Shown: positions 24,908-32,728 of the stretch, in pieces
How the letters are laid out: every line of letters starts with the position of its first letter
Position numbering within the stretch: position 1 is the first letter of the stretch
From: Nocardia flavorosea NBRC 108225
GTDB taxonomy: Bacteria > Actinomycetota > Actinomycetes > Mycobacteriales > Mycobacteriaceae
DNA: 64,000 nucleotides
Direction of reading: 5' to 3'
Assembly: GCF_001613385.1 (NCBI RefSeq)
Contig: NZ_BDCG01000013.1
Span: 326,071-390,070 of the forward strand
The notes under the pieces: generated by a model
Database searches by the model: none
The model's input: the letters and a program-made list of their open reading frames with translations, nothing else
What the model was told of the DNA's origin: nothing
Translations under genes and position numbers: made by a program

Positions 24908-25822
24908 ATGGAGTACACGATGCCTGGATGGAAGAACGCCGCAGCCGGTCTGGCGGTAACCCTCGCCACTGTCCTTGCCCCCGCGGTGGCCACGACGACT
25001 GCCCATGCGGCCCCGGCGCATTGCCCCGGCCTGTATGTGGTGGCGATTCCCGGAACTTGGGAGACCTCGGTAGACGATCCCGGCAAAGGGATGCTCGGCG
25101 CTGTCACGGACGGCCTCCCCAACGGCGCGTATGCCGACTATGTCGCCTATGCGGCGACCGCGTTCCCGTGGGAGGGCGAAGTCTACGGCCGTTCCAAGAA
25201 CGAGGCCGTCGCCGGCGCGCGCGGATTGATTTCGGATGTCTCGCGGCGCTGCGCCAACACCCGGTTCGCCCTGCTCGGCTACAGCCAGGGAGCCGACGCG
25301 GCCGGGGATCTGGCCTCCGAAATCGGCACCGGCCTGGGCGTTGTCCCCGCCGACAGGGTCGCCCTGGTCGGGCTGATCGCCGATCCGCGGCGCTCCCCCA
25401 CCGACAACTTGATCGGTCCGGCCGTGCCCGGCGCCGGCGCGGGCGGCCCCCGGCTGACCGGTTTCGGCTGGCTGAGCAATCGCACCTACACCTTCTGCGC
25501 GGTGGGCGATCTGTATTGCTCCACCCCCGACGGTGATTTCGCCGCCCGGATCGCCGGATTCTTCGCCCAGGTTTCGACTGCCGATCCGGCCCAGTTCGGC
25601 AACTATCATTCGCTGGGTCTCGAATTGCTCAACGACGCGCTGGCCGCGGGCGGGGTCGGCCTGCTGCACGACCAGCTCAACGGCGCCGCCTACGAGGAGC
25701 GGAAACAGCAGATCGACGATTTCGTGAAATCCGGTATCCACCAGAGTTACCCGAACTACCGGGTCGCGGGTGGTGCCACCGCCCTGACCTGGCTGCGGCA
25801 GCAGCTCATCGCACTCACCTGA
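24908..25822 (+). CDS. Secreted cutinase-family serine hydrolase
   Basis: This 304-residue protein has a signal peptide ending near THA-AP (residues 32-36). The mature alpha/beta-hydrolase has the cutinase nucleophile elbow GYSQGADAAGDLA (Ser126), Cys residues in HCPGLYVV and RRCANTRF consistent with disulfides, a Cys pair and Asp in FCAVGDLYCSTPDGD, and a likely catalytic His in FGNYHSLGLELL. Mycobacterial cutinase-like proteins are lipid esterases of the envelope. A second ATG at 24920 is an equally possible start. It is closed by a strong terminator and is convergent with an MBL hydrolase gene. Confidence 0.85.
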   Translation: MEYTMPGWKNAAAGLAVTLATVLAPAVATTTAHAAPAHCPGLYVVAIPGTWETSVDDPGKGMLGAVTDGLPNGAYADYVAYAATAFPWEGEVYGRSKNEAVAGARGLISDVSRRCANTRFALLGYSQGADAAGDLASEIGTGLGVVPADRVALVGLIADPRRSPTDNLIGPAVPGAGAGGPRLTGFGWLSNRTYTFCAVGDLYCSTPDGDFAARIAGFFAQVSTADPAQFGNYHSLGLELLNDALAAGGVGLLHDQLNGAAYEERKQQIDDFVKSGIHQSYPNYRVAGGATALTWLRQQLIALT

Positions 25823-25833
25823 CGGGCACCCCT

Positions 25834-25870
25834 GCCGACGGCCCGGCCGCCTTCCGGCCGGGCCGTCGGC
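25834..25870. terminator. Bidirectional terminator hairpin
   Basis: A perfect 16-bp stem, GCCGACGGCCCGGCCG (25834-25849) with 25855-25870, closes a 5-nt loop CCTTC. It lies between convergent stops at 25822 and 25877. Confidence 0.8.
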
Positions 25871-25876
25871 ATCTGA

Positions 25877-26554
25877 TCACCAGCCGCGACTCTTCCATTC
25901 GGCCAGCTGCGGCCGTTCGGCGCCGAGGGTGGTGTCGTCACCGTGGCCGGGATAGACGGCCGTGTCGTCGCCGTAGCGACCGAACAGTTTGCGGGTGACG
26001 TCGTCGAGCAGAGTGGTGAAATCCTCAGGGCGCCAAGTCTTTCCGATGCCACCGGGAAACAGGCAGTCTCCGGTGAACAGGTGGGTGCGACCGGATCCGT
26101 CGGTCAGGGCCAGCGTGACCGAGCCGGGGGTGTGCCCGACCAGGTGGATGATCTCGAGCGTGAGGTCGCCGACGGTGACACTGTCGCCCTCGGCGAGCAG
26201 GCGCTGCGGGGTGACCGGCAGCGGTTCGGCGTCGAGTGTATGCGCGGCGGTCGGCGCACCGGTTGCCTCGGCGACAGCCCCGAGCGCCTGCCAGTGGTCG
26301 GGATGCTGATGGGTGGTGACGATCAGGCCGATCCCGTCCGGGGCGGTCTGTTCGACAAGTTCGATGATCCGGTTCGCGTCGTTGGCGGCGTCGATGAGGA
26401 GGGTCGCGCCGGTGGCCGTGCACTGCACCAGGTAGGTGTTGTTGTCCATCGGGCCGACCGACATCTTGGTGATCCGGGCGCCCGGAACCTCCCGGCGCTG
26501 CGGAGCGCCACCCGATTCGACATGTCCGGTATAGGTCGTTTCGACGGTGATCAC
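25877..26554 (-). CDS. Metallo-beta-lactamase-fold hydrolase (glyoxalase II-like)
   Basis: This is a 225-residue MBL-fold enzyme. Metal ligands are in VTTHQHPDHWQAL (HxHxDH at residues 82-87), IIHLVGHTPGSV, LFTGDCLFPGGIGKT and VYPGHGDD. The layout fits the glyoxalase II/persulfide dioxygenase-like group, which hydrolyses thioesters or related substrates. It is conserved in mycobacteria as a stand-alone hydrolase. The N-terminal 25 residues before ITKMSVGPMDNNTYLV are variable. No functional partner is adjacent. Confidence 0.85.
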   Translation of the reverse strand: MITVETTYTGHVESGGAPQRREVPGARITKMSVGPMDNNTYLVQCTATGATLLIDAANDANRIIELVEQTAPDGIGLIVTTHQHPDHWQALGAVAEATGAPTAAHTLDAEPLPVTPQRLLAEGDSVTVGDLTLEIIHLVGHTPGSVTLALTDGSGRTHLFTGDCLFPGGIGKTWRPEDFTTLLDDVTRKLFGRYGDDTAVYPGHGDDTTLGAERPQLAEWKSRGW

Positions 26555-26745
26555 ACCCTGATGCTAGCGAGGACGCCGATGGCGCCGGCACGCCGAGTCG
26601 CTTCGCCGGCCGGTTGATACTGCGATGTGGCGGCAGGTCCGGCTCGCGGACCGGATTCAGGCTGGGCCCTAGGCTCTCGACCGGCGGTTTGCGCTGATCT
26701 CGACCGGGTATTGCGGCAGGCGCCCAACGAGGAAAGGAGAGGTTC

Positions 26746-27009
26746 ATGCGCAAGACTGTTGCCGTTGCTCTATCGTCCCTCGTTCTCACGTTCGGTGGAG
26801 TGGGCGTTGCCGCGTCCGACCCACTGGAGCAGCCACAAGCACCGTCGATCGCCCAGGGCAATATGGACAACGACCATGAGCAGGAGAGCGATAAGACCGG
26901 CCTGTGGGGCCTGCTCGGCCTGCTGGGCCTGCTCGGAATGGGCGGACTGGCCAAGAAGAACAAGAACGTCACGCGTTACGACAGCACCGAACCGCCTCGG
27001 CGCCCGTAA
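26746..27009 (+). CDS. Small exported protein with WGxxGxxG C-terminal segment
   Basis: This 87-residue protein has a signal peptide (KTVAVALSSLVLTFGGVGVAA), a short acidic/Asn-Gln middle (NMDNDHEQESDKTG) and a hydrophobic segment, WGLLGLLGLLGMGGLA, followed by basic KKNKN. This is the layout of WGxxGxxG-type C-terminal membrane-associating proteins. GAAAGGAGAGG lies just upstream of the ATG. It is convergent with glyS. It probably sits in or on the membrane; no enzymatic role is evident. Confidence 0.75.
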   Translation: MRKTVAVALSSLVLTFGGVGVAASDPLEQPQAPSIAQGNMDNDHEQESDKTGLWGLLGLLGLLGMGGLAKKNKNVTRYDSTEPPRRP

Positions 27010-27105
27010 CGCAGATATACCGGCACAACTCCTTGGAGGCCGGCGCGACAGCGCGGATCACAGTACGGTCCGCGTGTCGCGTCGGCACTACCCGATTCAA
27101 GCGCT

Positions 27106-28506
27106 CTAGCAACCGAGCAGGCGCTGCGCGAGGTAACCCTCGACCTGGTCGAGAGCGATCCGCTCTTGGGCCATGGTGTCGCGTTCGCGGACCGTGACCG
27201 CCTGGTCGTCCAAAGTGCCGAAATCGACGGTGATGCAGAACGGAGTACCGATTTCGTCCTGCCGGCGGTAGCGGCGGCCGATGGCACCGGCGTCGTCGAA
27301 TTCGATATTCCAGTTCCGGCGTAGCCGTGCGGCGAGATCCTTGGCCTTCGGCGTGAGATCGGCGTTACGCGAAAGCGGCAGCACGGCGGCCTTGACCGGG
27401 GAGAGCCGCCGGTCCAGCCGCAGTACCGTGCGCTTGTCCACGCCGCCCTTCGCGTTCGGGGCCTCGTCCTCTGCGTACGCGTCGACCAGGAACGCCATCA
27501 GCGAACGAGTCAGACCGGCCGCCGGTTCGATCACATACGGGATGTAGCGGTCCTCGGCGGTCTGGTCGTAGTAGCTGAGGTCGACACCCGAGTGTTTGGC
27601 GTGGGTGGACAGATCGTAATCGGTGCGGTTGGCGATACCTTCCAGCTCGCCCCATTCGCCGCCGGTGAAGCCGAAGCGGTACTCGATATCGGTGGTACCG
27701 GCCGAGTAGTGCGACAGCTTCTCTTTCGGGTGCTCGAACAGACGCAGATTCTCCGGGTCGATCCCCAGGTCGGTGTACCAGGAGAATCGGGTATCGATCC
27801 AGTACTTGTGCCATTCGGCGTCTTCGCCCGGTTTGACGAAGAACTCCATCTCCATCTGCTCGAATTCACGAGTGCGGAAGATGAAGTTGCCGGGGGTGAT
27901 CTCGTTGCGGAAGCTCTTGCCGATCTGAGCGATACCGAACGGCGGCTTCTTACGCGCGGTGGTTTCTACGTTCTTGTAGTTGACGAAGATGCCCTGCGCG
28001 GTTTCGGGGCGCAGGTAGTGCAGGCCTTCTTCGTCGTCCACCGGGCCGAGGTAGGTCTTGAGCAGACCAGAGAAGTTGCGCGGTTCGGTCCATTTGCCGG
28101 GCTGGCCGGTTTCCGGATCGTTGATATCGGCCAGGCCGTTGGCCGGCGGATGACCGTGTTTGGCCTCGTAGGCCTCGAGCAGGTGGTCGGCACGGTAGCG
28201 CTTGTGGGTGTGCAGGGATTCCACCAGCGGGTCGGAGAAGGTCTCCACATGGCCCGAGGCCACCCAGACCTGCCGGGGCAGGATCACCGAGGAATCGAGA
28301 CCCACCACATCTTCGCGGCCGGTGACCATGGAGCGCCACCACTGCTTCTTGATGTTGTCCTTGAGCTCGACGCCCAGCGGACCGTAGTCCCACGCCGACT
28401 TGGTACCGCCGTAGATCTCACCACACGGGTACACCAGCCCCCGACGCTTGGCGAGGTTGGCAACGGTGTCCACCTTCGACTTGGGTGCCACGCGAGAACT
28501 CTCCAT
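27106..28506 (-). CDS. glyS: Glycyl-tRNA synthetase, dimeric type
   Basis: This 466-residue class II synthetase charges tRNA-Gly. Visible motifs are NLAKRRGLVYPCGEIYGG, WDYGPLGVELKDNI, RPETAQGIFVNYKNV, GIAQIGKSFRNEITPGNFIFRTREFEQMEMEFF (motif 2) and PYVIEPAAGLTRSLMAFLVDAY (motif 3), then the anticodon-binding domain. Length and motifs fit the alpha-2 form. It is divergent from smtB-zur, the mycobacterial arrangement. The leader region contains two dispersed repeats. Confidence 0.96.
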   Translation of the reverse strand: MESSRVAPKSKVDTVANLAKRRGLVYPCGEIYGGTKSAWDYGPLGVELKDNIKKQWWRSMVTGREDVVGLDSSVILPRQVWVASGHVETFSDPLVESLHTHKRYRADHLLEAYEAKHGHPPANGLADINDPETGQPGKWTEPRNFSGLLKTYLGPVDDEEGLHYLRPETAQGIFVNYKNVETTARKKPPFGIAQIGKSFRNEITPGNFIFRTREFEQMEMEFFVKPGEDAEWHKYWIDTRFSWYTDLGIDPENLRLFEHPKEKLSHYSAGTTDIEYRFGFTGGEWGELEGIANRTDYDLSTHAKHSGVDLSYYDQTAEDRYIPYVIEPAAGLTRSLMAFLVDAYAEDEAPNAKGGVDKRTVLRLDRRLSPVKAAVLPLSRNADLTPKAKDLAARLRRNWNIEFDDAGAIGRRYRRQDEIGTPFCITVDFGTLDDQAVTVRERDTMAQERIALDQVEGYLAQRLLGC

Positions 28507-28641
28507 CCACTACGTAATCGCCAGTAGTTACGCTGCCCGGACCGGGCGCACGTGATCGCGGCTGCCACGGTATTGCTCGGGCATGTGCCGATGATCGGTT
28601 ACAGCCTAATGGGCACCGTTGGGCCCAGCCCATCCGCAGTC

Positions 28642-28677
28642 CGCGCACGGCCGGAGCGGAGGCAGAGGTATCGCCGA
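28642..28677 (+). repeat. 36-bp dispersed repeat, copy 2
   Basis: The plus strand begins CGCGCACGGCCGGAGCGG and ends GTATCGCCGA. It differs from copy 3 at one position near the 3' end and from copy 1 at two. It lies between glyS and smtB, 44 bp before copy 3. Confidence 0.8.
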
Positions 28678-28695
28678 GGACCAACCCGTGCGGCG

Positions 28696-28716
28696 ATGTG
28701 GACGGCCCGTCCACAT
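28696..28716. repeat. Perfect inverted repeat between repeat copies 2 and 3
   Basis: Arms ATGTGGACG (28696-28704) and CGTCCACAT (28708-28716) flank GCC. It is a possible RNA hairpin or operator in the glyS/smtB intergenic region. There is no direct evidence for either role. Confidence 0.6.
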
Positions 28717-28721
28717 ACGGA

Positions 28722-28757
28722 CGCGCACGGCCGGAGCGGAGGCAGAGGTATCGCCTA
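28722..28757 (+). repeat. 36-bp dispersed repeat, copy 3
   Basis: The plus strand begins CGCGCACGGCCGGAGCGG and ends GTATCGCCTA. It starts 80 bp after the start of copy 2 in the same orientation. It lies about 45 bp upstream of the smtB operator-like repeats. Confidence 0.8.
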
Positions 28758-28801
28758 TCCACTCGCGCCCGGTGATTACGCACCCGCATCGGCGTGGACA
28801 T

Positions 28802-28826
28802 TTGACATGCATATCAATGCATATCA
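28802..28826. promoter_or_regulatory. Candidate SmtB/Zur operator upstream of smtB
   Basis: Two exact direct repeats, ATGCATATCA, at 28807-28816 and 28817-28826 are spaced by one helical turn. The near-palindrome TTGACATGCATATCAA covers 28802-28817. This AT-rich tract in GC-rich DNA lies 33 bp before the smtB start. ArsR/SmtB operators are AT-rich imperfect palindromes, so zinc-dependent autoregulation is likely. Confidence 0.65.
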
Positions 28827-28858
28827 AAATGGGACCGGTTTCCAATAAGGAGTGGACC

Positions 28859-29209
28859 ATGACAACCGATACCGCCGCCGTCGCCCACAACCCCTACCGC
28901 TCCCCCGCACCGGCCCCGATTCCGGCCCGCACGGTGCTGGAGAACGCCGGTGAGCTGCTGCGCGCGCTCGCGGCCCCCGTTCGCATCGCCATCGTGCTAC
29001 AACTGCGGGAGTCGCCGCGCTGTGTGCACGAACTGGTGGATGCCCTCGGTGTCACACAACCGCTGGTCAGCCAGCATTTACGGATTTTGAAATCGGCCGG
29101 GGTGGTGCACGGCGAGCGTTCGGGCCGCGAGGTCCTCTACGAACTCGTCGACGACCACCTGGCACATATCGTGGTCGACGCAGTAGCGCACGCCGAAGAA
29201 GAAGGGTAA
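28859..29209 (+). CDS. smtB: ArsR/SmtB-family zinc-sensing repressor
   Basis: This 116-residue winged-helix repressor has an HTH of the type DALGVTQPLVSQHLRILKSAGVV (about residues 61-83). The last helix carries the complete alpha-5 metal site D-x-H-x10-H-x2-E, with Asp98, His100, His111 and Glu114, the zinc site of SmtB/CzrA. The start at 28859 has AAGGAG upstream. It is followed after 3 bp by zur, and glyS is divergent, as for Rv2358-furB in M. tuberculosis. Zinc should release it from DNA and so switch on zur. Confidence 0.92.
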   Translation: MTTDTAAVAHNPYRSPAPAPIPARTVLENAGELLRALAAPVRIAIVLQLRESPRCVHELVDALGVTQPLVSQHLRILKSAGVVHGERSGREVLYELVDDHLAHIVVDAVAHAEEEG

Positions 29210-29212
29210 TTC

Positions 29213-29653
29213 GTGTCCGAGAGCCTGGTCACCACGAAAGGGACCACCAGAGGGAAAGCAGTCGGTATCCGCACCACTCGGCAACGCAATGCGATCGCCG
29301 CGCTCCTGGAGGATATCGATAGGTTCCGATCGGCCCAGGAGCTGCACGACGAGCTACGACGGCGCGGTGAAGGTATCGGGCTGACCACCGTCTACCGCAC
29401 ACTGCAATCGCTCGCCGATGCCGGAATGGTGGATGTGCTGCGCACGGACAACGGCGAGTCGGTGTATCGGCAGTGCTCCAACGGGCACCATCACCATCTC
29501 GTCTGCCGGCACTGCGGGCGGACGGTCGAGGTCGCCGGGCCGACCGTCGAGAAATGGGCCGCCGGTACGGCGGCCGACCACGGGTTCACCGAGGTCAGCC
29601 ACACCCTCGAGATCTTCGGCACCTGCCATTCCTGCGCCGAGGTCCGGAGCTGA
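29213..29653 (+). CDS. zur: Zinc uptake regulator of the Fur family
   Basis: This 146-residue protein has an N-terminal winged helix (TTRQRNAIAALLEDIDRFRSAQELHDELRRRGEGIGLTTVYRTLQSLADAGMV) and a dimerisation domain with the structural zinc CxxC pairs VCRHCGRT and GTCHSCAEV. GNGHHHH-type histidines precede the first pair (SNGHHHHLVCRHCG). It starts at a GTG three bases after smtB. Zur represses zinc uptake and ribosomal paralogue genes when zinc is plentiful. It is terminated by a strong hairpin. Confidence 0.94.
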   Translation: MSESLVTTKGTTRGKAVGIRTTRQRNAIAALLEDIDRFRSAQELHDELRRRGEGIGLTTVYRTLQSLADAGMVDVLRTDNGESVYRQCSNGHHHHLVCRHCGRTVEVAGPTVEKWAAGTAADHGFTEVSHTLEIFGTCHSCAEVRS

Positions 29654-29741
29654 CCCGACCGCCGGGTGATACCGCGCAGTACAGCCCGCTATCCATCGCC
29701 CGAGGTCCGCAGCCGACCCGCTCGGCGAGGTGATCCCGCAC

Positions 29742-29782
29742 AAGGCAGCCCGCTACCCGGCGATCGGGTAGCGGGCTGCCTT
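29742..29782. terminator. Bidirectional terminator hairpin
   Basis: A perfect 18-bp stem, AAGGCAGCCCGCTACCCG (29742-29759) with 29765-29782, closes a 5-nt loop. The AAGG/CCTT ends give a short T run on each strand. It lies between the zur and permease stops. Confidence 0.82.
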
Positions 29783-29800
29783 GTCCGCGAACAGCGCGGC

Positions 29801-30775
29801 TCAGACGGGCACCGGCACCGCCGCCGGACCATCCACCGGTTCGGCACGACGGCTGTCCCGCAGGACTCCGAGGCCGAGCAACACCAGCGCCAGCACTGCC
29901 CAGCCCACCAGCACCAGCAGCGGGCCCTGCGCCCCGGCCCAGTCGAAGAACGCGACCGAGCGGATCAGCGAAGCTGCGGCGCCCGGGGGCAGCAACTGGC
30001 CGATCGTCCCCCACGGCTGCGGCAGCAGTTCCGGCGCCGAGGTGGCGGCGGAGAACGGGTTACCGATCAGCAGCATCACCAGGGCCGCGATCCCGATACC
30101 GGCGCGGCCGATCACGGTGGCCAGGCCGGTGACGGTTCCGGCGACGGCGAACGAGACCAGTCCCGCGACCAGCGACAGCTCCAGATAGGGACCGGGCACG
30201 ATGGACAGCCAGCTCTGGGTGACCAGCATGCTCAGCAGGCCGCCCGCGATACCGAAGGTGAACACGCCCGCGATCCGCCCGGCGGACGACGGGATCAACA
30301 GCGTGAGCAGAACTCCGCCGGCGATACCGGCCATCACCAGCGGCAAGGCCATAGCCCCGAAACCGGCGCCGCGCGGATCGTCGGGATCACCGGCGACCAC
30401 ATCCTCGACCTGCACGGGCGGCGTTCCGGACATCTGCCGGCCGATCTGGGTCAGCTGCTGGGCCACCGCCGGACTGGCACCGGAGGCGACCAGCATCCTG
30501 GGTGCACCGTTCCCGGTGACGATCGCGCCGTAGACCTCGCGGTCGCCGATGGCGGCGCGGGCCGCGGCTTCGTCGGGCACGGTGATCAGTTCGAAGGCGT
30601 CCGGGCTCTGACCGGTCAGCCGCGCTTCGACCATTTCGGCCTGCGGTCCGGCGACGGCCAGCGGGAGGTCACGCGGGGCGATGTTGGTGGCGGGCCAGGC
30701 GAAGGCGATCAGCATCACCGCCTGGAGGAGTGCCGCACCCAACCCGATGGCGACGGCGCGCTGGATGACGTTCAT
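29801..30775 (-). CDS. Membrane protein, YhgE/ABC-2-like permease
   Basis: This 324-residue protein has one N-terminal transmembrane helix (RAVAIGLGAALLQAVMLIAFAW), an extracytoplasmic region of about 120 residues (DLPLAVAGPQ through QLTQIGRQMSG), then about five helices with Gly-rich segments such as ALPLVMAGIAGGVLLTLLIP and GVFTFGIAGGLLSML, ending in a Pro/Val-rich tail. This topology resembles YhgE/Pip and ABC-2-type permeases without a partner ATPase. It is divergent from a TetR gene with an intervening operator, so it is probably a TetR-controlled export-related protein. The substrate is unknown. Confidence 0.7.
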   Translation of the reverse strand: MNVIQRAVAIGLGAALLQAVMLIAFAWPATNIAPRDLPLAVAGPQAEMVEARLTGQSPDAFELITVPDEAAARAAIGDREVYGAIVTGNGAPRMLVASGASPAVAQQLTQIGRQMSGTPPVQVEDVVAGDPDDPRGAGFGAMALPLVMAGIAGGVLLTLLIPSSAGRIAGVFTFGIAGGLLSMLVTQSWLSIVPGPYLELSLVAGLVSFAVAGTVTGLATVIGRAGIGIAALVMLLIGNPFSAATSAPELLPQPWGTIGQLLPPGAAASLIRSVAFFDWAGAQGPLLVLVGWAVLALVLLGLGVLRDSRRAEPVDGPAAVPVPV

Positions 30776-30845
30776 GACGTTCTCCCAGAAATCGAAGGCT
30801 CGTTCTTTTTAACGACGAACCCACCGTCCCACCGGTCTCCGCAAC

Positions 30846-30879
30846 TTGTCAAGAACGAATATTCGTTTTAGTTTGGGGT
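30846..30879 (+). promoter_or_regulatory. Leaderless promoter with palindromic operator for TetR gene
   Basis: TTGTCA (30846-30851) and TAGTTT (30869-30874) are 17 bp apart. The perfect 14-bp palindrome AACGAATATTCGTT occupies 30854-30867 between them. The ATG at 30880 is 6 nt after the -10 box, so transcription probably starts at the ATG. A related half-site, AACGACGAA, lies at about 30818 toward the divergent permease. Confidence 0.78.
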
Positions 30880-31515
30880 ATGCCCCGAGTCAGTGACGAA
30901 CACCTGGAACGCCGCCGGCAGCAGATCCTCGATGCCGCCCGGATCTGCTTTGTCCGCAAGGGCTTCCACCAGACCTCCATGCAGGACGTCTTCAACGAAT
31001 CGGGGCTGTCGGCGGGCGCGGTCTACCGCTACTTCAAGGGCAAGGACGAACTGGTTGTCGCGCTGGCGTCGACCGCGGCGGGCGATATCCGGGCCCGCAT
31101 GGAGGAAGTCATCCGCCGCGATCCGCTCCCGCCCCCGGCGGAACTGGTGGCCCATCTGACCGCCTGGATTGATGCCCAGGCCGGGCCGGAAGGCCGGTTA
31201 CGGCTGGCACCGCAGGCCTGGTCGCTGGCATTGATCGACGATAACGCCGCCGAACCCGTACGCCGGACCATGACCGGGATCCGGGCGATGTGGCATGCCT
31301 ACGTCGAGCGGATGCACGAACAGGGCTGGCTCCCCGCCGACGCGGACCTAGACGCCGTCACCGCCGCGCTGTTCGGCCTGCTACCCGGATACGTCCTGCA
31401 ACATCTGATCATCGGGGAGGTGGACCGGAACCAGTACATCCGCGGCGTCGCCACACTCCTGCCCTACGGACCGCCGGCTCGTTCCGAACCGGCCGATCAG
31501 GGCAGCAAACCCTGA
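30880..31515 (+). CDS. TetR-family regulator
   Basis: This 211-residue AcrR-like protein has an HTH at about residues 12-58, RRQQILDAARICFVRKGF followed by HQTSMQDVFNESGLSAGAV and YRYFKGKDEL. A helical ligand domain and a short polar tail follow. It is divergent from the YhgE-like permease and preceded by a palindromic operator placed to block its own promoter, so autorepression and permease control are likely. The 3' end overlaps the convergent small gene by 19 bp. Confidence 0.9.
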   Translation: MPRVSDEHLERRRQQILDAARICFVRKGFHQTSMQDVFNESGLSAGAVYRYFKGKDELVVALASTAAGDIRARMEEVIRRDPLPPPAELVAHLTAWIDAQAGPEGRLRLAPQAWSLALIDDNAAEPVRRTMTGIRAMWHAYVERMHEQGWLPADADLDAVTAALFGLLPGYVLQHLIIGEVDRNQYIRGVATLLPYGPPARSEPADQGSKP

Positions 31516-31922
31516 CGTGCCTCCCCCGCACCGCTGAGTACCAGCAACAGCATGGTGGTCAGCGCCTGATCGTCCAGACCCGCCGCCGGGAAGGTGTAGC
31601 GCAAGATCACATCCGCGAGCTTCTCGTGCGCGATCAGCGCGATCGACCCGAACTGCAACGCGGCATTACGCTCGGCCACCCGCTTGTGCAGTTGCGGTTT
31701 GAGCGGGCGATCCCAGGCCAGCACACAGGTCAGCGACAGCACATCCAGGCCCGGGGTCAACGTGAACGCGCTCAGCGAGCACAACGCACCCTGGAAATCG
31801 AACCGCAGCGAACCGTCGGTATCGACCCGGACATCGATATCGTGCAGGCCCAGACCGGCGCCTGCGCGCGCCTTCAGCTCTATATCCGGTGCCACCGCAC
31901 CGGACCCGGTCTCGGACGTCAT
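31497..31922 (-). CDS. Conserved hypothetical protein (Rv2360c-like)
   Basis: This 141-residue soluble protein contains IELKARAGAGLGLHDIDVRVDTDGSLRFDF, TCVLAWDRPLKPQLHKRVAERNAAL and HEKLADVILRYTFPAAG. From memory, the gene at this position in M. tuberculosis (Rv2360c, next to uppS) has similar length, and YbjN- or chaperone-like folds have this pattern of alternating strand and helix. The start at 31922 overlaps the uppS stop (ATGA), so it is translated in the uppS transcript. Its function is unknown. Confidence 0.75.
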   Translation of the reverse strand: MTSETGSGAVAPDIELKARAGAGLGLHDIDVRVDTDGSLRFDFQGALCSLSAFTLTPGLDVLSLTCVLAWDRPLKPQLHKRVAERNAALQFGSIALIAHEKLADVILRYTFPAAGLDDQALTTMLLLVLSGAGEARQGLLP

Positions 31923-32728
31923 TTGGTACCACCGAACCGGCGATCCCGCCGCGCGTACTCCATACATGCCTCCCACAGATTCCGGCGGTCGAAATCCGGG
32001 AACAGGGTGTCCTGATAAACGAATTCCGCGTACGCGGACTGCCAGATCAAGAAGTTCGAACTCCGGTACTCGCCCGACGGTCGCAGGAACAGGTCCACAT
32101 CGGGCATATCCGGTTCGTCCATATACCGGGCCAGCATCGACTCGGTCACCTTCTCCGGATCCACCTCACCAGCCGCCACGCGCCGGGCGATTTCCCGTGC
32201 GGCGTCGGCGATCTCGGCGCGGCCACCGTAGTTCACGCACATGGTCAGGGTCATCACTGTGTTGTCCTGCGTGAGCTCCTGCGCGACCTCGAGTTCCTTG
32301 ATCACACTGCGCCACAACCGCGGCCGCCGCCCCGCCCAGCGCACCCGCACCCCCATCTCGTGCATCTCGTCGCGCCGGCGCCGGATCACATCCCGGTTGA
32401 AGCCCATGAGGAACCGCACCTCTTCAGGGCTGCGCCGCCAGTTCTCGGTGGAGAACGCGTACGCCGACAGCCACTTCACCCCGATCTCGATACACCCCTC
32501 GACGGTGTCCATGAGAACGGCCTCGCCCTTCTCGTGACCGGCGGTCCGCGGCAACCCCCGCTCCTGCGCCCAGCGACCGTTACCGTCCATCACCAGCGCG
32601 ACATGCCGGGGAACGAGTTCCCGTGGAATATCGGGCGGGGTCGCGCCCGAAGGATGCGGTGCCGGCGGGCGGACGGTACGAGCACCGGCGGACGCGTCCG
32701 AACCGGCAGAGTCACGACGCAGGATCAC
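31919..32728 (-). CDS. uppS: Isoprenyl diphosphate synthase (cis-prenyltransferase)
   Basis: This 269-residue cis-prenyltransferase makes the decaprenyl/undecaprenyl diphosphate carrier for cell-wall synthesis. The N-terminal 35 residues are Pro/Ser/Arg-rich and variable. The core has VALVMDGNGRWAQERGLPR (Asp48 as metal ligand), GHEKGEAVLMDTVEGCIEIG, LSAYAFSTENWRRSPEEV, MCVNYGGRAEI and FLRPSGEYRSSNFLIWQSAYAEF. In mycobacteria the orthologue makes decaprenyl diphosphate. It overlaps the downstream conserved gene; recO lies upstream after a 469-bp gap. Confidence 0.94.
   Translation of the reverse strand: MILRRDSAGSDASAGARTVRPPAPHPSGATPPDIPRELVPRHVALVMDGNGRWAQERGLPRTAGHEKGEAVLMDTVEGCIEIGVKWLSAYAFSTENWRRSPEEVRFLMGFNRDVIRRRRDEMHEMGVRVRWAGRRPRLWRSVIKELEVAQELTQDNTVMTLTMCVNYGGRAEIADAAREIARRVAAGEVDPEKVTESMLARYMDEPDMPDVDLFLRPSGEYRSSNFLIWQSAYAEFVYQDTLFPDFDRRNLWEACMEYARRDRRFGGTK

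Noticed and set aside
28619..28858. An 80-codon N-terminal extension of SmtB
   Set aside because: It reads through two repeat copies and the operator; a clear ribosome site and family start lie at 28859.
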